Of a stretch of DNA of 42,363 nt, positions 15,267 through 22,935 are shown piece after piece. A program made the position numbers and the translations under genes. The stretch is from an uncultured bacterium (lineage in GTDB: Bacteria > Bacillota > Clostridia > Oscillospirales > Oscillospiraceae): positions 1-42,363 of the forward strand of contig CAMTMC010000020.1 in NCBI GenBank assembly GCA_947073515.1, in the 5' to 3' direction. The notes under the pieces were generated by a model that saw nothing but the letters and a program-made list of their open reading frames with translations, did not search any database and had not been told where the DNA came from. Position 1 is the stretch's first letter. The number at the start of each line of letters is the position of its first letter.

Positions 15267-16307
15267 TCAGGGGGCGGTGGCCGGCTCCAGCAGCCGGAAG
15301 GTCTTCTTGTCGCAGTCGATCTCATACCGCAGGCCCAGGGGGAACACCCCGATGGGGTAGGCGTGGCCCACGTTCACATTGTACAAAATGGGCAGGTCAG
15401 GCCGCCCGGCCTCAAAGCCCACCACCTGGCGGTAGATCTCCTTGTAGGGCTCAATCTTATCCGGGAAGGCGGGCTTGCCCACCACAATACCGTTGATGAC
15501 CTGTAAAATACCCTGGGCCTGGAGGTTACGCAGGCACCAGCTCAGAAAGCTGGCGGACATATTTGACTCGCTGGTCTCCAGTAGGAGCAGCTTGCCCCGC
15601 CACTCCTCCACACCGGGCCACAGGGGGGTGCCAAAGAGCTGGACAAACACCTCCACGCAGCCGCCCAGCAGGGGCCCGGAAACCGTCCCGCTCCCCTGCA
15701 AAATCTCATACCCCGTGTTGGGGAAACGGGGGGTGGACTGGTCCATGTGCTCCTCCGCCCACCAGATTTTGTCCTCCTCATAGCTGCAAAACCCGCTGGC
15801 GGGAATGGTCCAGCTCTCCCGGGGATGGAACAGGGTATGATCGACCGCCTGGGCCGTGTACTCGTTGACGGAGGAATACTCCGCCCAATTGGTCATCACC
15901 GCCGCGCCATAGTAGGACACCAGCCCGGCCTTGTACATCATAAGGTGGTTGGTGGTGGTGTCGGAGTAGCCGGTAAAAATTTTGGGGTTCTCCCGGAGGA
16001 CATCCAGGTCGATATAGGGGAGCAGCCGTATGGTGTCATCCCCGCCGATGGCGGAGAACACCGCCTTGATCTCAGGATCCCGGAAGGCGTCCATCAGATC
16101 CTGGGCCCGGGCCTGGGGGTGGCGGTACAGGTAATCAATCCCCTTCAAAGCGTTGGGCATGGCAACCACATTCAGACCGTAGTCCCGCTCCAGCCGCTCC
16201 TTGGCCAGGTGGTACTTGTGGATAAACCGAGCCTCGCCGATTGTCCCTTTCGAAAGGGAAACCACGGCCACTTTGTCGCCTTTTTTCAAGCACTTAGGCT
16301 TTATCAT
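15267..16307 (-). CDS. S66-family LD-carboxypeptidase (LdcA/MccF-like)
   Basis: A 346-aa serine peptidase. The S66 triad can be placed at S115 (FTGYSDTTTN), E244 (LLLLETSES) and H315 (NVNVGHAYP). GGDDTIRLLPYID at 88-100 is the usual preceding motif. Family members either trim the terminal D-Ala from muropeptide tetrapeptides during recycling or, like MccF, cleave microcin C-type compounds. The sequence alone does not decide which. The start ATG at 16307 follows GGGAGG. Earlier in-frame starts as far as 16511 would read through the divergent promoter region. Confidence 0.92.
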   Translation of the reverse strand: MIKPKCLKKGDKVAVVSLSKGTIGEARFIHKYHLAKERLERDYGLNVVAMPNALKGIDYLYRHPQARAQDLMDAFRDPEIKAVFSAIGGDDTIRLLPYIDLDVLRENPKIFTGYSDTTTNHLMMYKAGLVSYYGAAVMTNWAEYSSVNEYTAQAVDHTLFHPRESWTIPASGFCSYEEDKIWWAEEHMDQSTPRFPNTGYEILQGSGTVSGPLLGGCVEVFVQLFGTPLWPGVEEWRGKLLLLETSESNMSASFLSWCLRNLQAQGILQVINGIVVGKPAFPDKIEPYKEIYRQVVGFEAGRPDLPILYNVNVGHAYPIGVFPLGLRYEIDCDKKTFRLLEPATAP

Positions 16308-16375
16308 ACGCTTTTCCTCCCATTCTCCCCGGTTCCGCCGGGGTAATTTCCCCTTCCAGCGGAAGGGCCGCATAC

Positions 16376-16381
16376 AGTATA
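16376..16381 (-). promoter_or_regulatory. Probable extended -10 for the S66 peptidase gene
   Basis: Minus strand TGC-TATACT, an extended -10, without a good -35. It lies about 70 bp before the start codon in the divergent region. Confidence 0.45.
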
Positions 16382-16449
16382 GCACATTGGCGGCCACAAA
16401 TCCATTGTTTTTTCCAGCGCCGGCCTGGGCCGCCTTTCCAGAGGGGGCG

Positions 16450-16478
16450 TTGACAAGGGGGCCGCCAGCGGCTAGAAT
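16450..16478 (+). promoter_or_regulatory. Strong promoter of the DUF815-type ATPase gene
   Basis: TTGACA at 16450-16455, a 17-bp spacer and TAGAAT at 16473-16478. The start codon is 31 bp further on, leaving a short leader. Confidence 0.88.
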
Positions 16479-16509
16479 GGGGGAAAACTGTTGGATCGGA
16501 GAGATCACC

Positions 16510-17706
16510 ATGGAACTGATGTCACTGAGAGCCGCCCTCCAGGGGGTATCCGCCTACCGGGAGCTGCTGTCCCGGCCGGTGCTGGCCCGGGCCCTGGAGC
16601 TGCTGGACGCCCTGTCCGGCCGCCAGGGGGAGCGGGCGCTGGGGGCCTACGCCCAGCTGTTCCACACCCTGCGGGCGGAGGGCTTTCTGGGCCTGGGGGA
16701 CTGGCTGTGGGACGCCCTGCGGTACACCGAGAGCCCCTACGCCCTGCTGGCGGAGCGGGGCGGGGCCGACCCCGCCCTGGAGTACGGCGCCCGGCGGGAT
16801 GTGGACACTTTCGTCCTGCTGGCCGAGACCGACTGTGACCGGTTTATCGACGCCATGAAGGCCCTGCTGCCCAGCGAGTACAGCGCCGCCCTGGCGGGGC
16901 TGCCCCGGTGGCGGGCGGCGGCCCCCTTCGACTTTGACAGCCTCACCGCCTTTTATCAAAGCCGCGGGGCGGGGGAGTTCGCCCGGTACCGGGCCTTCCT
17001 GTGGGAGGACGGGGCGCTGCTGCCGGTGGCCGACCCGGACTGCCCCCAGCCGGAGGAGCTGCTGGGCTATGAGCTCCAGCGGGGCCAGGTGGAGGAGAAC
17101 ACCAGGAAGCTGGCGGCGGGGAAGCGGGCCAACAACGTCCTCCTGTTCGGGGACGGGGGCACCGGCAAGTCCGCCGCTGTGAAGTCCATGCTGTGTCTGC
17201 CGGGGATGGAGGATCTGCGGCTCATCCAGGTGGAGAAGGAAAATCTCACCGGCCTGCCTTCCCTCATCCGCTCCCTGGCCGGGCGGAGGCAGAAGTTTAT
17301 CCTGTTCATTGACGATTTGGCCTTCGACCAGGACGACCGGACCTACTCCGCCCTGAAGACCATCCTGGAGGGCTCCTTGGAGAAACGGCCTGTCAACATC
17401 GCCATCTACGCCACCTCCAACCGGCGGCACCTGGTCCGGCAGACCTTCTCCGACCGGGCGGGGGACGAGGTGGACGCCTTTGAGACCATCTCGGAAAAAA
17501 CCGCCCTGGCCGAGCGCTTTGGCCTGCGGATCCCCTACCTGACCATGGACAAGGCCGGCTACCTGGCCCTGGTGGACCACCTGGCCGCCCAGGCGGGGCT
17601 TGGGATAGATCAGGCCCAGCTCCACGCCCAAGCCATGACCTGGGAGATCCGCCACGCGGGCCGCACCCCCCGGACCGCCCGGCAGTTCATCGACAGCCTG
17701 CGCTGA
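16510..17706 (+). CDS. AAA-type ATPase, DUF815 family
   Basis: A 398-aa protein. The N-terminal ~190 residues are helical and leucine-rich. The ATPase part has Walker A GDGGTGKS (214-221), Walker B KFILFIDDL (262-270) and sensor segment IYATSNRRHL. A C-terminal part ends RTARQFIDSLR. The layout matches DUF815 proteins, AAA-like ATPases found as single genes across many bacteria and of unknown function. The ATG at 16510 lies just downstream of its promoter, while an upstream in-frame extension would start inside the divergent gene. It is a single-gene unit with its own terminator. Confidence 0.88.
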   Translation: MELMSLRAALQGVSAYRELLSRPVLARALELLDALSGRQGERALGAYAQLFHTLRAEGFLGLGDWLWDALRYTESPYALLAERGGADPALEYGARRDVDTFVLLAETDCDRFIDAMKALLPSEYSAALAGLPRWRAAAPFDFDSLTAFYQSRGAGEFARYRAFLWEDGALLPVADPDCPQPEELLGYELQRGQVEENTRKLAAGKRANNVLLFGDGGTGKSAAVKSMLCLPGMEDLRLIQVEKENLTGLPSLIRSLAGRRQKFILFIDDLAFDQDDRTYSALKTILEGSLEKRPVNIAIYATSNRRHLVRQTFSDRAGDEVDAFETISEKTALAERFGLRIPYLTMDKAGYLALVDHLAAQAGLGIDQAQLHAQAMTWEIRHAGRTPRTARQFIDSLR

Positions 17707-17745
17707 AAACCGCCCCTCCCCAAGGGGCGCCCCATCACAAAGTTC

Positions 17746-17780
17746 AGGGCAGGGCAAACCATCCTGGTTTGCCCTGCCCT
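17746..17780 (+). terminator. Terminator of the ATPase gene, possibly bidirectional
   Basis: A perfect 16-bp stem (17746-17761 with 17765-17780) around TCC, followed by TTTGT. It lies between the convergent ATPase and lipoprotein genes, so it may serve both. A smaller hairpin (CGCCCCT/AGGGGCG) lies just upstream at about 17711-17729. Confidence 0.85.
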
Positions 17781-17788
17781 TTGTATAG

Positions 17789-17823
17789 GCTGTTTCATAT
17801 CGTTTCAGATACGAACAGGTTCT
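17789..17823. repeat. Short inverted-repeat motif shared with the 84-bp element
   Basis: CAGATACGAACAGGTTCT at 17806-17823 nearly repeats CAGATACGAAACAGGCTCT at 14151-14169. Upstream, TGTTTCATATC can pair imperfectly with GATACGAACA. It lies at the 3' end of the lipoprotein gene and touches its stop codon. Confidence 0.6.
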
Positions 17824-18194
17824 TATTTGTCGTAGTCAACCGTCCAGATCCCGTCAGAATACTGGATCGCAATCAAGATTTGAGCATCCTCGGTAAAATT
17901 ATCGGTAAATTCCGCCGTGTGTTCCTCCCCGCTACGGTCCACAAAAGAAACTGTATAACTGTAATCTTCCGCCGGTTCAATGGTGAAATAACAAATTTGC
18001 GTATCTTTGATTTCTTCAGAGGAAGCAGCTACTGTTTCCCCTAAATGGGCGACTGTGATATCCGTGATCTCATCATCGGAATAATTTGTGACGATCAGGT
18101 TTCCGTCCTGATGCACAACACCGCCATTCCCAGCGCCGCAGCCAGCCAACAATAAAGTTAACATCAGCGAGGAGAGTAATATGAATTTTCTCAT
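17823..18194 (-). CDS. Small secreted lipoprotein of unknown function
   Basis: A 123-aa protein with a lipoprotein signal peptide: basic start MRKF, a hydrophobic core and lipobox LLAGC with the lipidated cysteine at C19. The mature part is acidic and has a beta-rich look (NLIVTNYSDDEITDITVAHL, YSYTVSFVDRSG), suggesting an immunoglobulin-like sandwich. I do not recognise a family. Codon use is visibly more AT-rich than in its neighbours. It has its own promoter and the start follows AAGGAGG. Confidence 0.85.
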   Translation of the reverse strand: MRKFILLSSLMLTLLLAGCGAGNGGVVHQDGNLIVTNYSDDEITDITVAHLGETVAASSEEIKDTQICYFTIEPAEDYSYTVSFVDRSGEEHTAEFTDNFTEDAQILIAIQYSDGIWTVDYDK

Positions 18195-18258
18195 GGTTCA
18201 GCCTCCTTAAATTTCCCGTCATCAAGGGAGCCTTGAGCGGGGGTCTGCCGGCGAAGCC

Positions 18259-18287
18259 ATTATAAAGCCGTACCCGCCGGAAAGCAA
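18259..18287 (-). promoter_or_regulatory. Promoter of the lipoprotein gene
   Basis: Minus strand TTGCTT at 18282-18287, a 17-bp spacer and TATAAT at 18259-18264. It overlaps the stem-loop that ends the upstream ilvE transcript, so termination and initiation share the same DNA. Confidence 0.75.
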
Positions 18288-18308
18288 GTCTTTTCCAGCG
18301 GATACGGC
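18267..18308. terminator. Stem-loop terminator between ilvE and the lipoprotein gene
   Basis: GCCGTA-C-CCGC-C-GGAAA at 18267-18283 pairs with TTTTCC-A-GCGG-A-TACGGC at 18291-18308, with mismatches. The plus strand ends in CTTTTTT and the minus strand in a weaker TTTAT. It probably ends ilvE transcription. Confidence 0.65.
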
Positions 18309-18345
18309 CTTTTTTAATCCATTTTATACGTTTTTTTAATCTGTT

Positions 18346-19407
18346 TTACAGGGGCATGATCCAGTTGTGGGGATCGGCCACCCGGCCCCACTGGATGCCG
18401 GTGAGCTGGTCGTACAGCTTCCGGGTGACCTCGCCGATCTGGTTGTGGTTGATGGACACCTTCTTCTCGCCCATGGCCAGCTCGCCGATGGGGGAGATGA
18501 CGGCGGCGGTGCCGGTGCCCCAGGCCTCCTCCAGGGTACCGTTCTCGGCGGCCTGGAACAGCTCCTCGGCGGAGATCCGGCGCTCCTCCACCTCATAGCC
18601 CCAGTCCCGCAGCAGCTGGAGGCAGGAGCGGCGGGTGATGCCATCCAGCACGGAGCCGTTCAGGTCGGGGGTGAGGATCTTGCCGGCCACCTTGAACATC
18701 ACGTTCATAGCGCCAACCTCCTCAATGTACTTGCGGTGGACGCCGTCCAGCCACAGCACCTGGCTGTAGCCCTTCTGCTCCGCCTGATGGCCCGCCCGGA
18801 GGGAGGCGGCGTAGTTGCCGCCGGTCTTGGCCATGCCTGTGCCGCCCTTGACGGCACGGACGTCCCGCTCCTCCACGAAGATCTTCACGGGGGCCAGGCC
18901 CTCGGGGTAGTAGGCCCCCACCGGGCACACCACCACCACGTACTGTACGTGCTTGGAGGAGTGGACCCCCAGCTGGGCGTCCAGGCCGATCATAAAGGGC
19001 CGGATGTACAAAGAGGCGCCCTCCTCATGGGGGACCCAGTCCCGCTCCACCTTCACCAGCTCGGTGATGCCGGCCAGGGCCAGATCCTGGGGGATCTGGG
19101 GCATACACAGCCGCTCGGCGGACTTGTTCATCCGGTCGATGTTGTCCAGGGGGCGGAAAAGCTGGATTTTGCCCTGGGCGTCACGGTAGGCCTTCAGGCC
19201 CTCGAAGATCTCCTCGGCGTAGTGGAGCACCTTGGCGGCGGGGTCGATCAGCAGGGGGCCGTAGGGGACGATACGGGGGTCGTGCCAGCCCTGGCCCTCG
19301 TCGTAGTCCACGATAAACATGTGGTCGGTCATGCTCTTGCCGAAGACCAGCTTGGAGGACTCGGGCTTCTCTTTCAGCGTCTCAGCACGGGTGATTTTAA
19401 TTTCCAT
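18346..19407 (-). CDS. ilvE: Branched-chain amino acid aminotransferase
   Basis: A 353-aa class IV PLP enzyme that interconverts branched-chain amino acids and their 2-oxo acids. The PLP lysine is K226 in HRKYIEEVGAMN. EIFEGLKAY, YIRPFMIG, GGTGMAKTGGNYAASL and the C-terminal GTGTAAVISPIG segment are family landmarks, and the length fits the ~350-aa type II group. The start follows AGGAGG with 9-base spacing. The leader is only about 40 nt, too short for a T-box. Confidence 0.96.
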   Translation of the reverse strand: MEIKITRAETLKEKPESSKLVFGKSMTDHMFIVDYDEGQGWHDPRIVPYGPLLIDPAAKVLHYAEEIFEGLKAYRDAQGKIQLFRPLDNIDRMNKSAERLCMPQIPQDLALAGITELVKVERDWVPHEEGASLYIRPFMIGLDAQLGVHSSKHVQYVVVVCPVGAYYPEGLAPVKIFVEERDVRAVKGGTGMAKTGGNYAASLRAGHQAEQKGYSQVLWLDGVHRKYIEEVGAMNVMFKVAGKILTPDLNGSVLDGITRRSCLQLLRDWGYEVEERRISAEELFQAAENGTLEEAWGTGTAAVISPIGELAMGEKKVSINHNQIGEVTRKLYDQLTGIQWGRVADPHNWIMPL

Positions 19408-19451
19408 GGGTGCATACCTCCTGAACCCTTCAATTTTTAGGATATGCCTTT

Positions 19452-19480
19452 ATTATAGCAGTGTTTTTCCCCGGGCGCAA
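19452..19480 (-). promoter_or_regulatory. Promoter of ilvE
   Basis: Minus strand TTGCGC at 19475-19480, a 17-bp spacer and TATAAT at 19452-19457. The 301-bp gap 19408-19708 holds this promoter and the divergent hpf promoter, with nothing else that I can name in the GC-rich middle. Confidence 0.82.
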
Positions 19481-19589
19481 CAGCAAAAAACCGGGGCGGG
19501 GCAAGGGCTGGGGGCGGCGGGTTTCCAGCTTATATCATAAGTTCAGCCGGGCACCCCAAAAATTATTTAGGAAAAATTCACAAATAGCT

Positions 19590-19618
19590 CTGGCTTTTTT
19601 TCCAGTGTGTGGTATAAT
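19590..19618 (+). promoter_or_regulatory. Promoter of hpf
   Basis: An extended -10, TGG-TATAAT at 19610-19618, with a weak -35 (CTGGCT at 19590-19595) 17 bp upstream. The leader to the ATG is about 85 nt and contains a small GGAGGG/CCCTCC hairpin. Confidence 0.7.
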
Positions 19619-19708
19619 AAGGTCACGGTGGGAGGGAATTCCCCCTCCACTGGAGGTGAGGGTTCTTCCACCGCCATACAGCCCTTGGGGCCGAAAGGAG
19701 CGGATCTT

Positions 19709-20260
19709 ATGAAATTCGTATTTACGGACAAGAAGGTAAATCTGCCTGACTCTCTGCACGGCTACGCGGAAAAAAAGGTGGGTAAGCTGGACCGTTTTTT
19801 TAAGGAGGACGCCACCGCCGCCATCACGTTCAGCGTGGAGAAGGAGCGGAACAACAAGGTGGAGATCACCATCCGCTCCAGCGGCACCATCTTCCGGGTG
19901 TCGGAGAGCACCTCGGACATGCACGCCTCCATTGACGCCGCCGTCACCACCCTGGAGCGGCAGATCCGCAAGAACAAGACCCGGCTGGAGAAGCGCCTGC
20001 GCCAGGGCGCCTTTGAGCGGGCCCTGGATCTCAGCGAGATGTCCTCCTTCGCCCCCGACGAGCCGGAGGAGGGGGAGTACAGCATCGTCCGCAGCAAGAC
20101 CTTCCCCATTAAGCCCATGACCCGGGAGGAGGCCATTTTGCAGATGAACCTGCTGGGCCACAGCTTCTTCGCCTTCCGGGACGAGGAGGCCGGAGGGGCT
20201 TTCGCCGTGGTGTACCGCCGGTACGACGGGGACTACGGCCTGATTGAGGACGAGCAGTAG
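19709..20260 (+). CDS. hpf: Ribosome hibernation promoting factor, long form
   Basis: A 183-aa protein. The S30AE domain (about 1-100) binds the 30S subunit at the decoding site. After a linker, the C-terminal domain (about 125-180, KPMTREEAILQMNLLGHSFFAFRDEE) is the dimerisation module that joins two 70S ribosomes into 100S particles in stationary phase. The ATG at 19709 follows AAAGGAG. Earlier in-frame starts lie at or before the promoter. It stands alone, with its own terminator. Confidence 0.96.
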   Translation: MKFVFTDKKVNLPDSLHGYAEKKVGKLDRFFKEDATAAITFSVEKERNNKVEITIRSSGTIFRVSESTSDMHASIDAAVTTLERQIRKNKTRLEKRLRQGAFERALDLSEMSSFAPDEPEEGEYSIVRSKTFPIKPMTREEAILQMNLLGHSFFAFRDEEAGGAFAVVYRRYDGDYGLIEDEQ

Positions 20261-20271
20261 GGACATTTTCC

Positions 20272-20299
20272 GCCCCCGGCCCAGGCCGGGGGCATTTTT
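20272..20299 (+). terminator. Terminator after hpf
   Basis: GCCCCCGGCC and its complement form a compact stem followed by ATTTTT, 11 bp after the hpf stop codon. The next gene starts only 15 bp further on, so it may partly depend on readthrough. Confidence 0.85.
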
Positions 20300-20313
20300 A
20301 TGGAGGAACGACT

Positions 20314-21057
20314 ATGGACGTCAACCACACCGCCGCCCGGCTGTTCAGCGGCTGGGAGGACGGGCTGCTTTTCAGCTGTCTCCAGGGGCACATGGGACAA
20401 ATCATAGCCCACGGGGCGGACAGCGCCCTGGCCCGGGCGGGGGATTTCTGCTTTCTGGCGGGGGCGCCCTGCCGGGAGCTGGTGGAACAGGCCCCGGCCC
20501 CCCTCCTGGTGCCCCGGGATGAGGGCTGGGCGGAGATGATCGAGGCCGTCCTGGGGGACCGGGCCCGGCGGTTCACCCGGTACGCCACCCAAAAGAACCC
20601 GGGAAACTTCGACCGGGCCCGCCTGGAGCGGCTGGCCCCCTCCCTGCCCCAGGGCGATATTATGGTCCCCATCGGGGCGGAGCTGGTCCCCGCTCTCATG
20701 GCGGAGGTTTGGTCACGGGATCTATGCGGCAACTTCCAGGACGGGGCGGATTTCGTCCGGCGTGGGCTGGGGGTGGCCGTCCTGCGGGAGGGACGCCCGG
20801 CGGCGGGGGCCGCCTCCTACTGCGTCTATGACGGGGGCATTGAAATCGAGATCGACACCCGGCCCGACTGCCGCCGACAGGGGCTGGCCGCCGCCTGCGG
20901 GGCCCGGCTCATCCTGGACTGCCTGGACCGGGGGCTGTATCCCGGCTGGGACGCCCACACGGAGATTTCCCTCCACCTGGCCCAGCGGTTGGGGTACACG
21001 CTGGACCGCCCCTACCCCGCCTACTGGGTGGAGGAAAAGGAAAACCGGGGCGGCTAA
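20314..21057 (+). CDS. GNAT-family N-acetyltransferase
   Basis: A 247-aa protein whose C-terminal half carries the GNAT fold: GGIEIEIDTRPDCRRQGLAAACGARLI has the acetyl-CoA pyrophosphate-binding R/Q-x-x-G-x-A pattern, and YPGWDAHTEISLHLAQRLGY is the usual closing segment. It resembles the GNAT group of PF12746, common in Firmicutes and uncharacterised. The N-terminal half is specific to this group. The start ATG follows GGAGGA. Substrate unknown. Confidence 0.85.
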   Translation: MDVNHTAARLFSGWEDGLLFSCLQGHMGQIIAHGADSALARAGDFCFLAGAPCRELVEQAPAPLLVPRDEGWAEMIEAVLGDRARRFTRYATQKNPGNFDRARLERLAPSLPQGDIMVPIGAELVPALMAEVWSRDLCGNFQDGADFVRRGLGVAVLREGRPAAGAASYCVYDGGIEIEIDTRPDCRRQGLAAACGARLILDCLDRGLYPGWDAHTEISLHLAQRLGYTLDRPYPAYWVEEKENRGG

Positions 21058-21066
21058 ACGCCCCGG
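21045..21066. terminator. Stem-loop between convergent GNAT and HD genes
   Basis: CCGGGGCG, six bases, CGCCCCGG, then TGTTCTTCT on the plus strand. It overlaps the last codons of the GNAT gene and lies 8 bp from the stop of the convergent HD gene. Confidence 0.6.
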
Positions 21067-21073
21067 TGTTCTT

Positions 21074-21664
21074 CTATTGGTTGTCCTCCCCCTCCAGGAA
21101 GTAGCTGGCCTCCATGTCGGCGGTGGCCAGGGCGAAGGCCAGGGGGTACTTTTGCAGGGCCTGGCCCACGGTGCGGTTGTCCTCCGGCCCGGAGAAGCCC
21201 ATGTGCCAGCGGATGGCCATGGCCTCCTCCCGGCTCAGGCGGATGAAGCCGTTGACGATGTACACGCTCTTCTCCCCGTGGCCGTAGGGCAGGGGGTCAT
21301 CGAAGGTGTAGGAGGGGACTTTTTCCCACTTGCCGGTGGCGTCGTCCTTCACGTTGCGGAAGGTCTTCTTGTAACAGCCCACCTTGCACAGGTCGTGGAG
21401 CAGGGCCACTATGGCGATGGACTCCTCGGTATACTCCAGGCCGTACAGCTCCTGTACCCGCTCCCGCTGGAGATAGTCCGCCAGGCAGTGATAGACGTTC
21501 AGGCTGTGCTCGCACAGGCCCCCCTCGTAGGCCCCGTGGTACCGGGCGGAGGCGGGGGCGGTGAAAAAGTCGCTCTTGTTCTCCAGGTAGTCCAGCAGCT
21601 TGTCGGCCCCGTCCCTGGTGATGTTGGCCTTAAAAATCTCGATAAATTCCTCTTTACAGGACAT
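21074..21664 (-). CDS. HD-domain phosphohydrolase-like protein
   Basis: A 196-aa protein with HD metal-binding landmarks: H53 (CEHSLNV), H90-D91 (ALLHDLCKVG) and a later histidine in IRWHMG. This set is typical of HD hydrolases acting on nucleotides or nucleic acids. It looks like the HD proteins near phage or housekeeping genes in Clostridia, substrate unknown. The ATG at 21664 follows GGGAGG. A TGG-TACAAT extended -10 at about 21766-21774 on the minus strand may be its promoter. Longer starts as far as 21748 are less likely. Confidence 0.82.
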   Translation of the reverse strand: MSCKEEFIEIFKANITRDGADKLLDYLENKSDFFTAPASARYHGAYEGGLCEHSLNVYHCLADYLQRERVQELYGLEYTEESIAIVALLHDLCKVGCYKKTFRNVKDDATGKWEKVPSYTFDDPLPYGHGEKSVYIVNGFIRLSREEAMAIRWHMGFSGPEDNRTVGQALQKYPLAFALATADMEASYFLEGEDNQ

Positions 21665-21810
21665 AGCGGTTCCTCCCAGACGCCGCCGGAGCGGCTTTGT
21701 TTGGGCGTGTCCAAACCGCAACGTTTTGATTGGGCTCTCGGCGGACACGCTCTATCTTTCGCCCCATTGTACCACAGATGGAGGGGATTTTCCAGAGGCG
21801 GCGGAAAACA

Positions 21811-21839
21811 TTGACTTTTTTGTAAGCTCCCGGTAAAAT
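21811..21839 (+). promoter_or_regulatory. Promoter of the small membrane protein gene
   Basis: TTGACT at 21811-21816, a 17-bp spacer and TAAAAT at 21834-21839, only about 20 bp before the start codon. Confidence 0.75.
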
Positions 21840-21860
21840 AAGGAAAAAGAGGGGTGCCGT

Positions 21861-22049
21861 ATGAAAGGAAATCTCAGATGGATGCTCCTGGGCATCTTTT
21901 TAATGGTGCTGGCAGTGTGGTGCCTGGTCTTTGGAGCGGTGGACGACTTTTTCCCCGCCTCGCTGGCCGGTGTCCTGCTGCCTGTGGCGGCCATCGCCGT
22001 TTTTCTGGCCGGTTGGCCCGGCGGCAAGGACCAAGACCCCAAAGAATAA
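21861..22049 (+). CDS. Small two-helix membrane protein
   Basis: A 62-aa protein with two hydrophobic helices, about residues 7-26 (WMLLGIFLMVLAVWCLVFGA) and 33-52 (SLAGVLLPVAAIAVFLAGW), and a charged C-terminal tail GGKDQDPKE. A promoter and a GAGGGG ribosome binding site precede the ATG. I do not recognise the family. Both termini are likely cytoplasmic (inference). Confidence 0.72.
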   Translation: MKGNLRWMLLGIFLMVLAVWCLVFGAVDDFFPASLAGVLLPVAAIAVFLAGWPGGKDQDPKE

Positions 22050-22062
22050 TTTTCAAATCCCC

Positions 22063-22092
22063 TTGACAAAGTGCCCGGTCTGCCGATACAAT
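22063..22092 (+). promoter_or_regulatory. Promoter of nagB
   Basis: TTGACA at 22063-22068, an 18-bp spacer and TACAAT at 22087-22092, about 50 bp before the ATG. Confidence 0.8.
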
Positions 22093-22144
22093 TTTCCTGA
22101 GAGAAAACGGAAACCAAGGCCAATCTGAATGGAGGAATCTACAT

Positions 22145-22870
22145 ATGCGGATCTACGTCACCGAAGATTACAACGCCATGAGCCGCCGGGTCGCCAGCAT
22201 CCTGGCCGCCCAGGTCATCCTGAAGCCCGACTGCGTGCTGGGCCTGGCCACCGGCTCCACCCCCGTGGGGGCCTACAAGCTGCTGGCGGAGGGGTACAAG
22301 AAGGGGGATCTGGACTTCTCCCAGGTGCGGTCCATCAACCTGGACGAGTACGTGGGCCTGGCCCCCACCCACGACCAGAGCTACCGCTACTTCATGCAGA
22401 GCAACCTGTTCGACCACGTGAACATCAACCCGGACAACACCAACGTGCCCAACGGCCTGGCCGCCGACCCGGCGGAGGAGTGCCGCCGGTACAACCAGGT
22501 GATCCGTACCCTGGGCCCCATCGACATCCAGCTGCTGGGCATGGGCCACAACGGCCACATCGGCTTTAACGAGCCCGCCGACGCCTTCGCCCTGGAGACC
22601 AACCTGGTGAACCTGGCGGAGAGCACCATCCAGGCCAACGCCCGGTTCTTCGCCTCCGCCGACGAGGTCCCCCGCCAGGCCATGACCATGGGCATCCAGA
22701 CCATCATGCAGGCCAGGAAAGTCCTGGTGGCCGTCAGCGGCAAGGACAAGGCCGCCATTGTGAAGAAGGCCTTCACCGGGCCGGTCACCCCCCAGGTGCC
22801 CGCCTCCATCCTCCAGATGCACCCCGACGTCATCCTGGTGGGCGACAAGGCCGCCCTCAGCGAGCTGTAA
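22145..22870 (+). CDS. nagB: Glucosamine-6-phosphate deaminase
   Basis: A 241-aa enzyme converting glucosamine 6-phosphate to fructose 6-phosphate and ammonia, in amino-sugar catabolism and wall recycling. Phosphate-binding GLATGSTP, catalytic D67-E68 in NLDEYVGL, and H138 in GMGHNGHIGFNEP are all present, as is the later VSGKDKA segment. Length matches the short Firmicute form, which lacks the E. coli allosteric tail. The start follows TGGAGGA. It is transcribed alone: nagA is not adjacent. Confidence 0.96.
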   Translation: MRIYVTEDYNAMSRRVASILAAQVILKPDCVLGLATGSTPVGAYKLLAEGYKKGDLDFSQVRSINLDEYVGLAPTHDQSYRYFMQSNLFDHVNINPDNTNVPNGLAADPAEECRRYNQVIRTLGPIDIQLLGMGHNGHIGFNEPADAFALETNLVNLAESTIQANARFFASADEVPRQAMTMGIQTIMQARKVLVAVSGKDKAAIVKKAFTGPVTPQVPASILQMHPDVILVGDKAALSEL

Positions 22871-22883
22871 TTCCATCCATTCC

Positions 22884-22911
22884 GGGCCGCGGTCACACAA
22901 GACCGCGGCCC
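22884..22911 (+). terminator. Terminator after nagB
   Basis: GGGCCGCGGTC, six bases, GACCGCGGCCC, followed by TTCCCTT. The stem is very stable but the T run is poor. Confidence 0.7.
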
Positions 22912-22935
22912 TTCCCTTGAGAGAGGAGCGCCGCC

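Noticed and set aside
19408..19475. T-box or other riboswitch upstream of ilvE
   Set aside because: The promoter leaves only about 40 nt of leader, far too short.
19613..19708. raiA-type RNA motif upstream of hpf
   Set aside because: The leader is under 100 nt, while that motif is over 200 nt.
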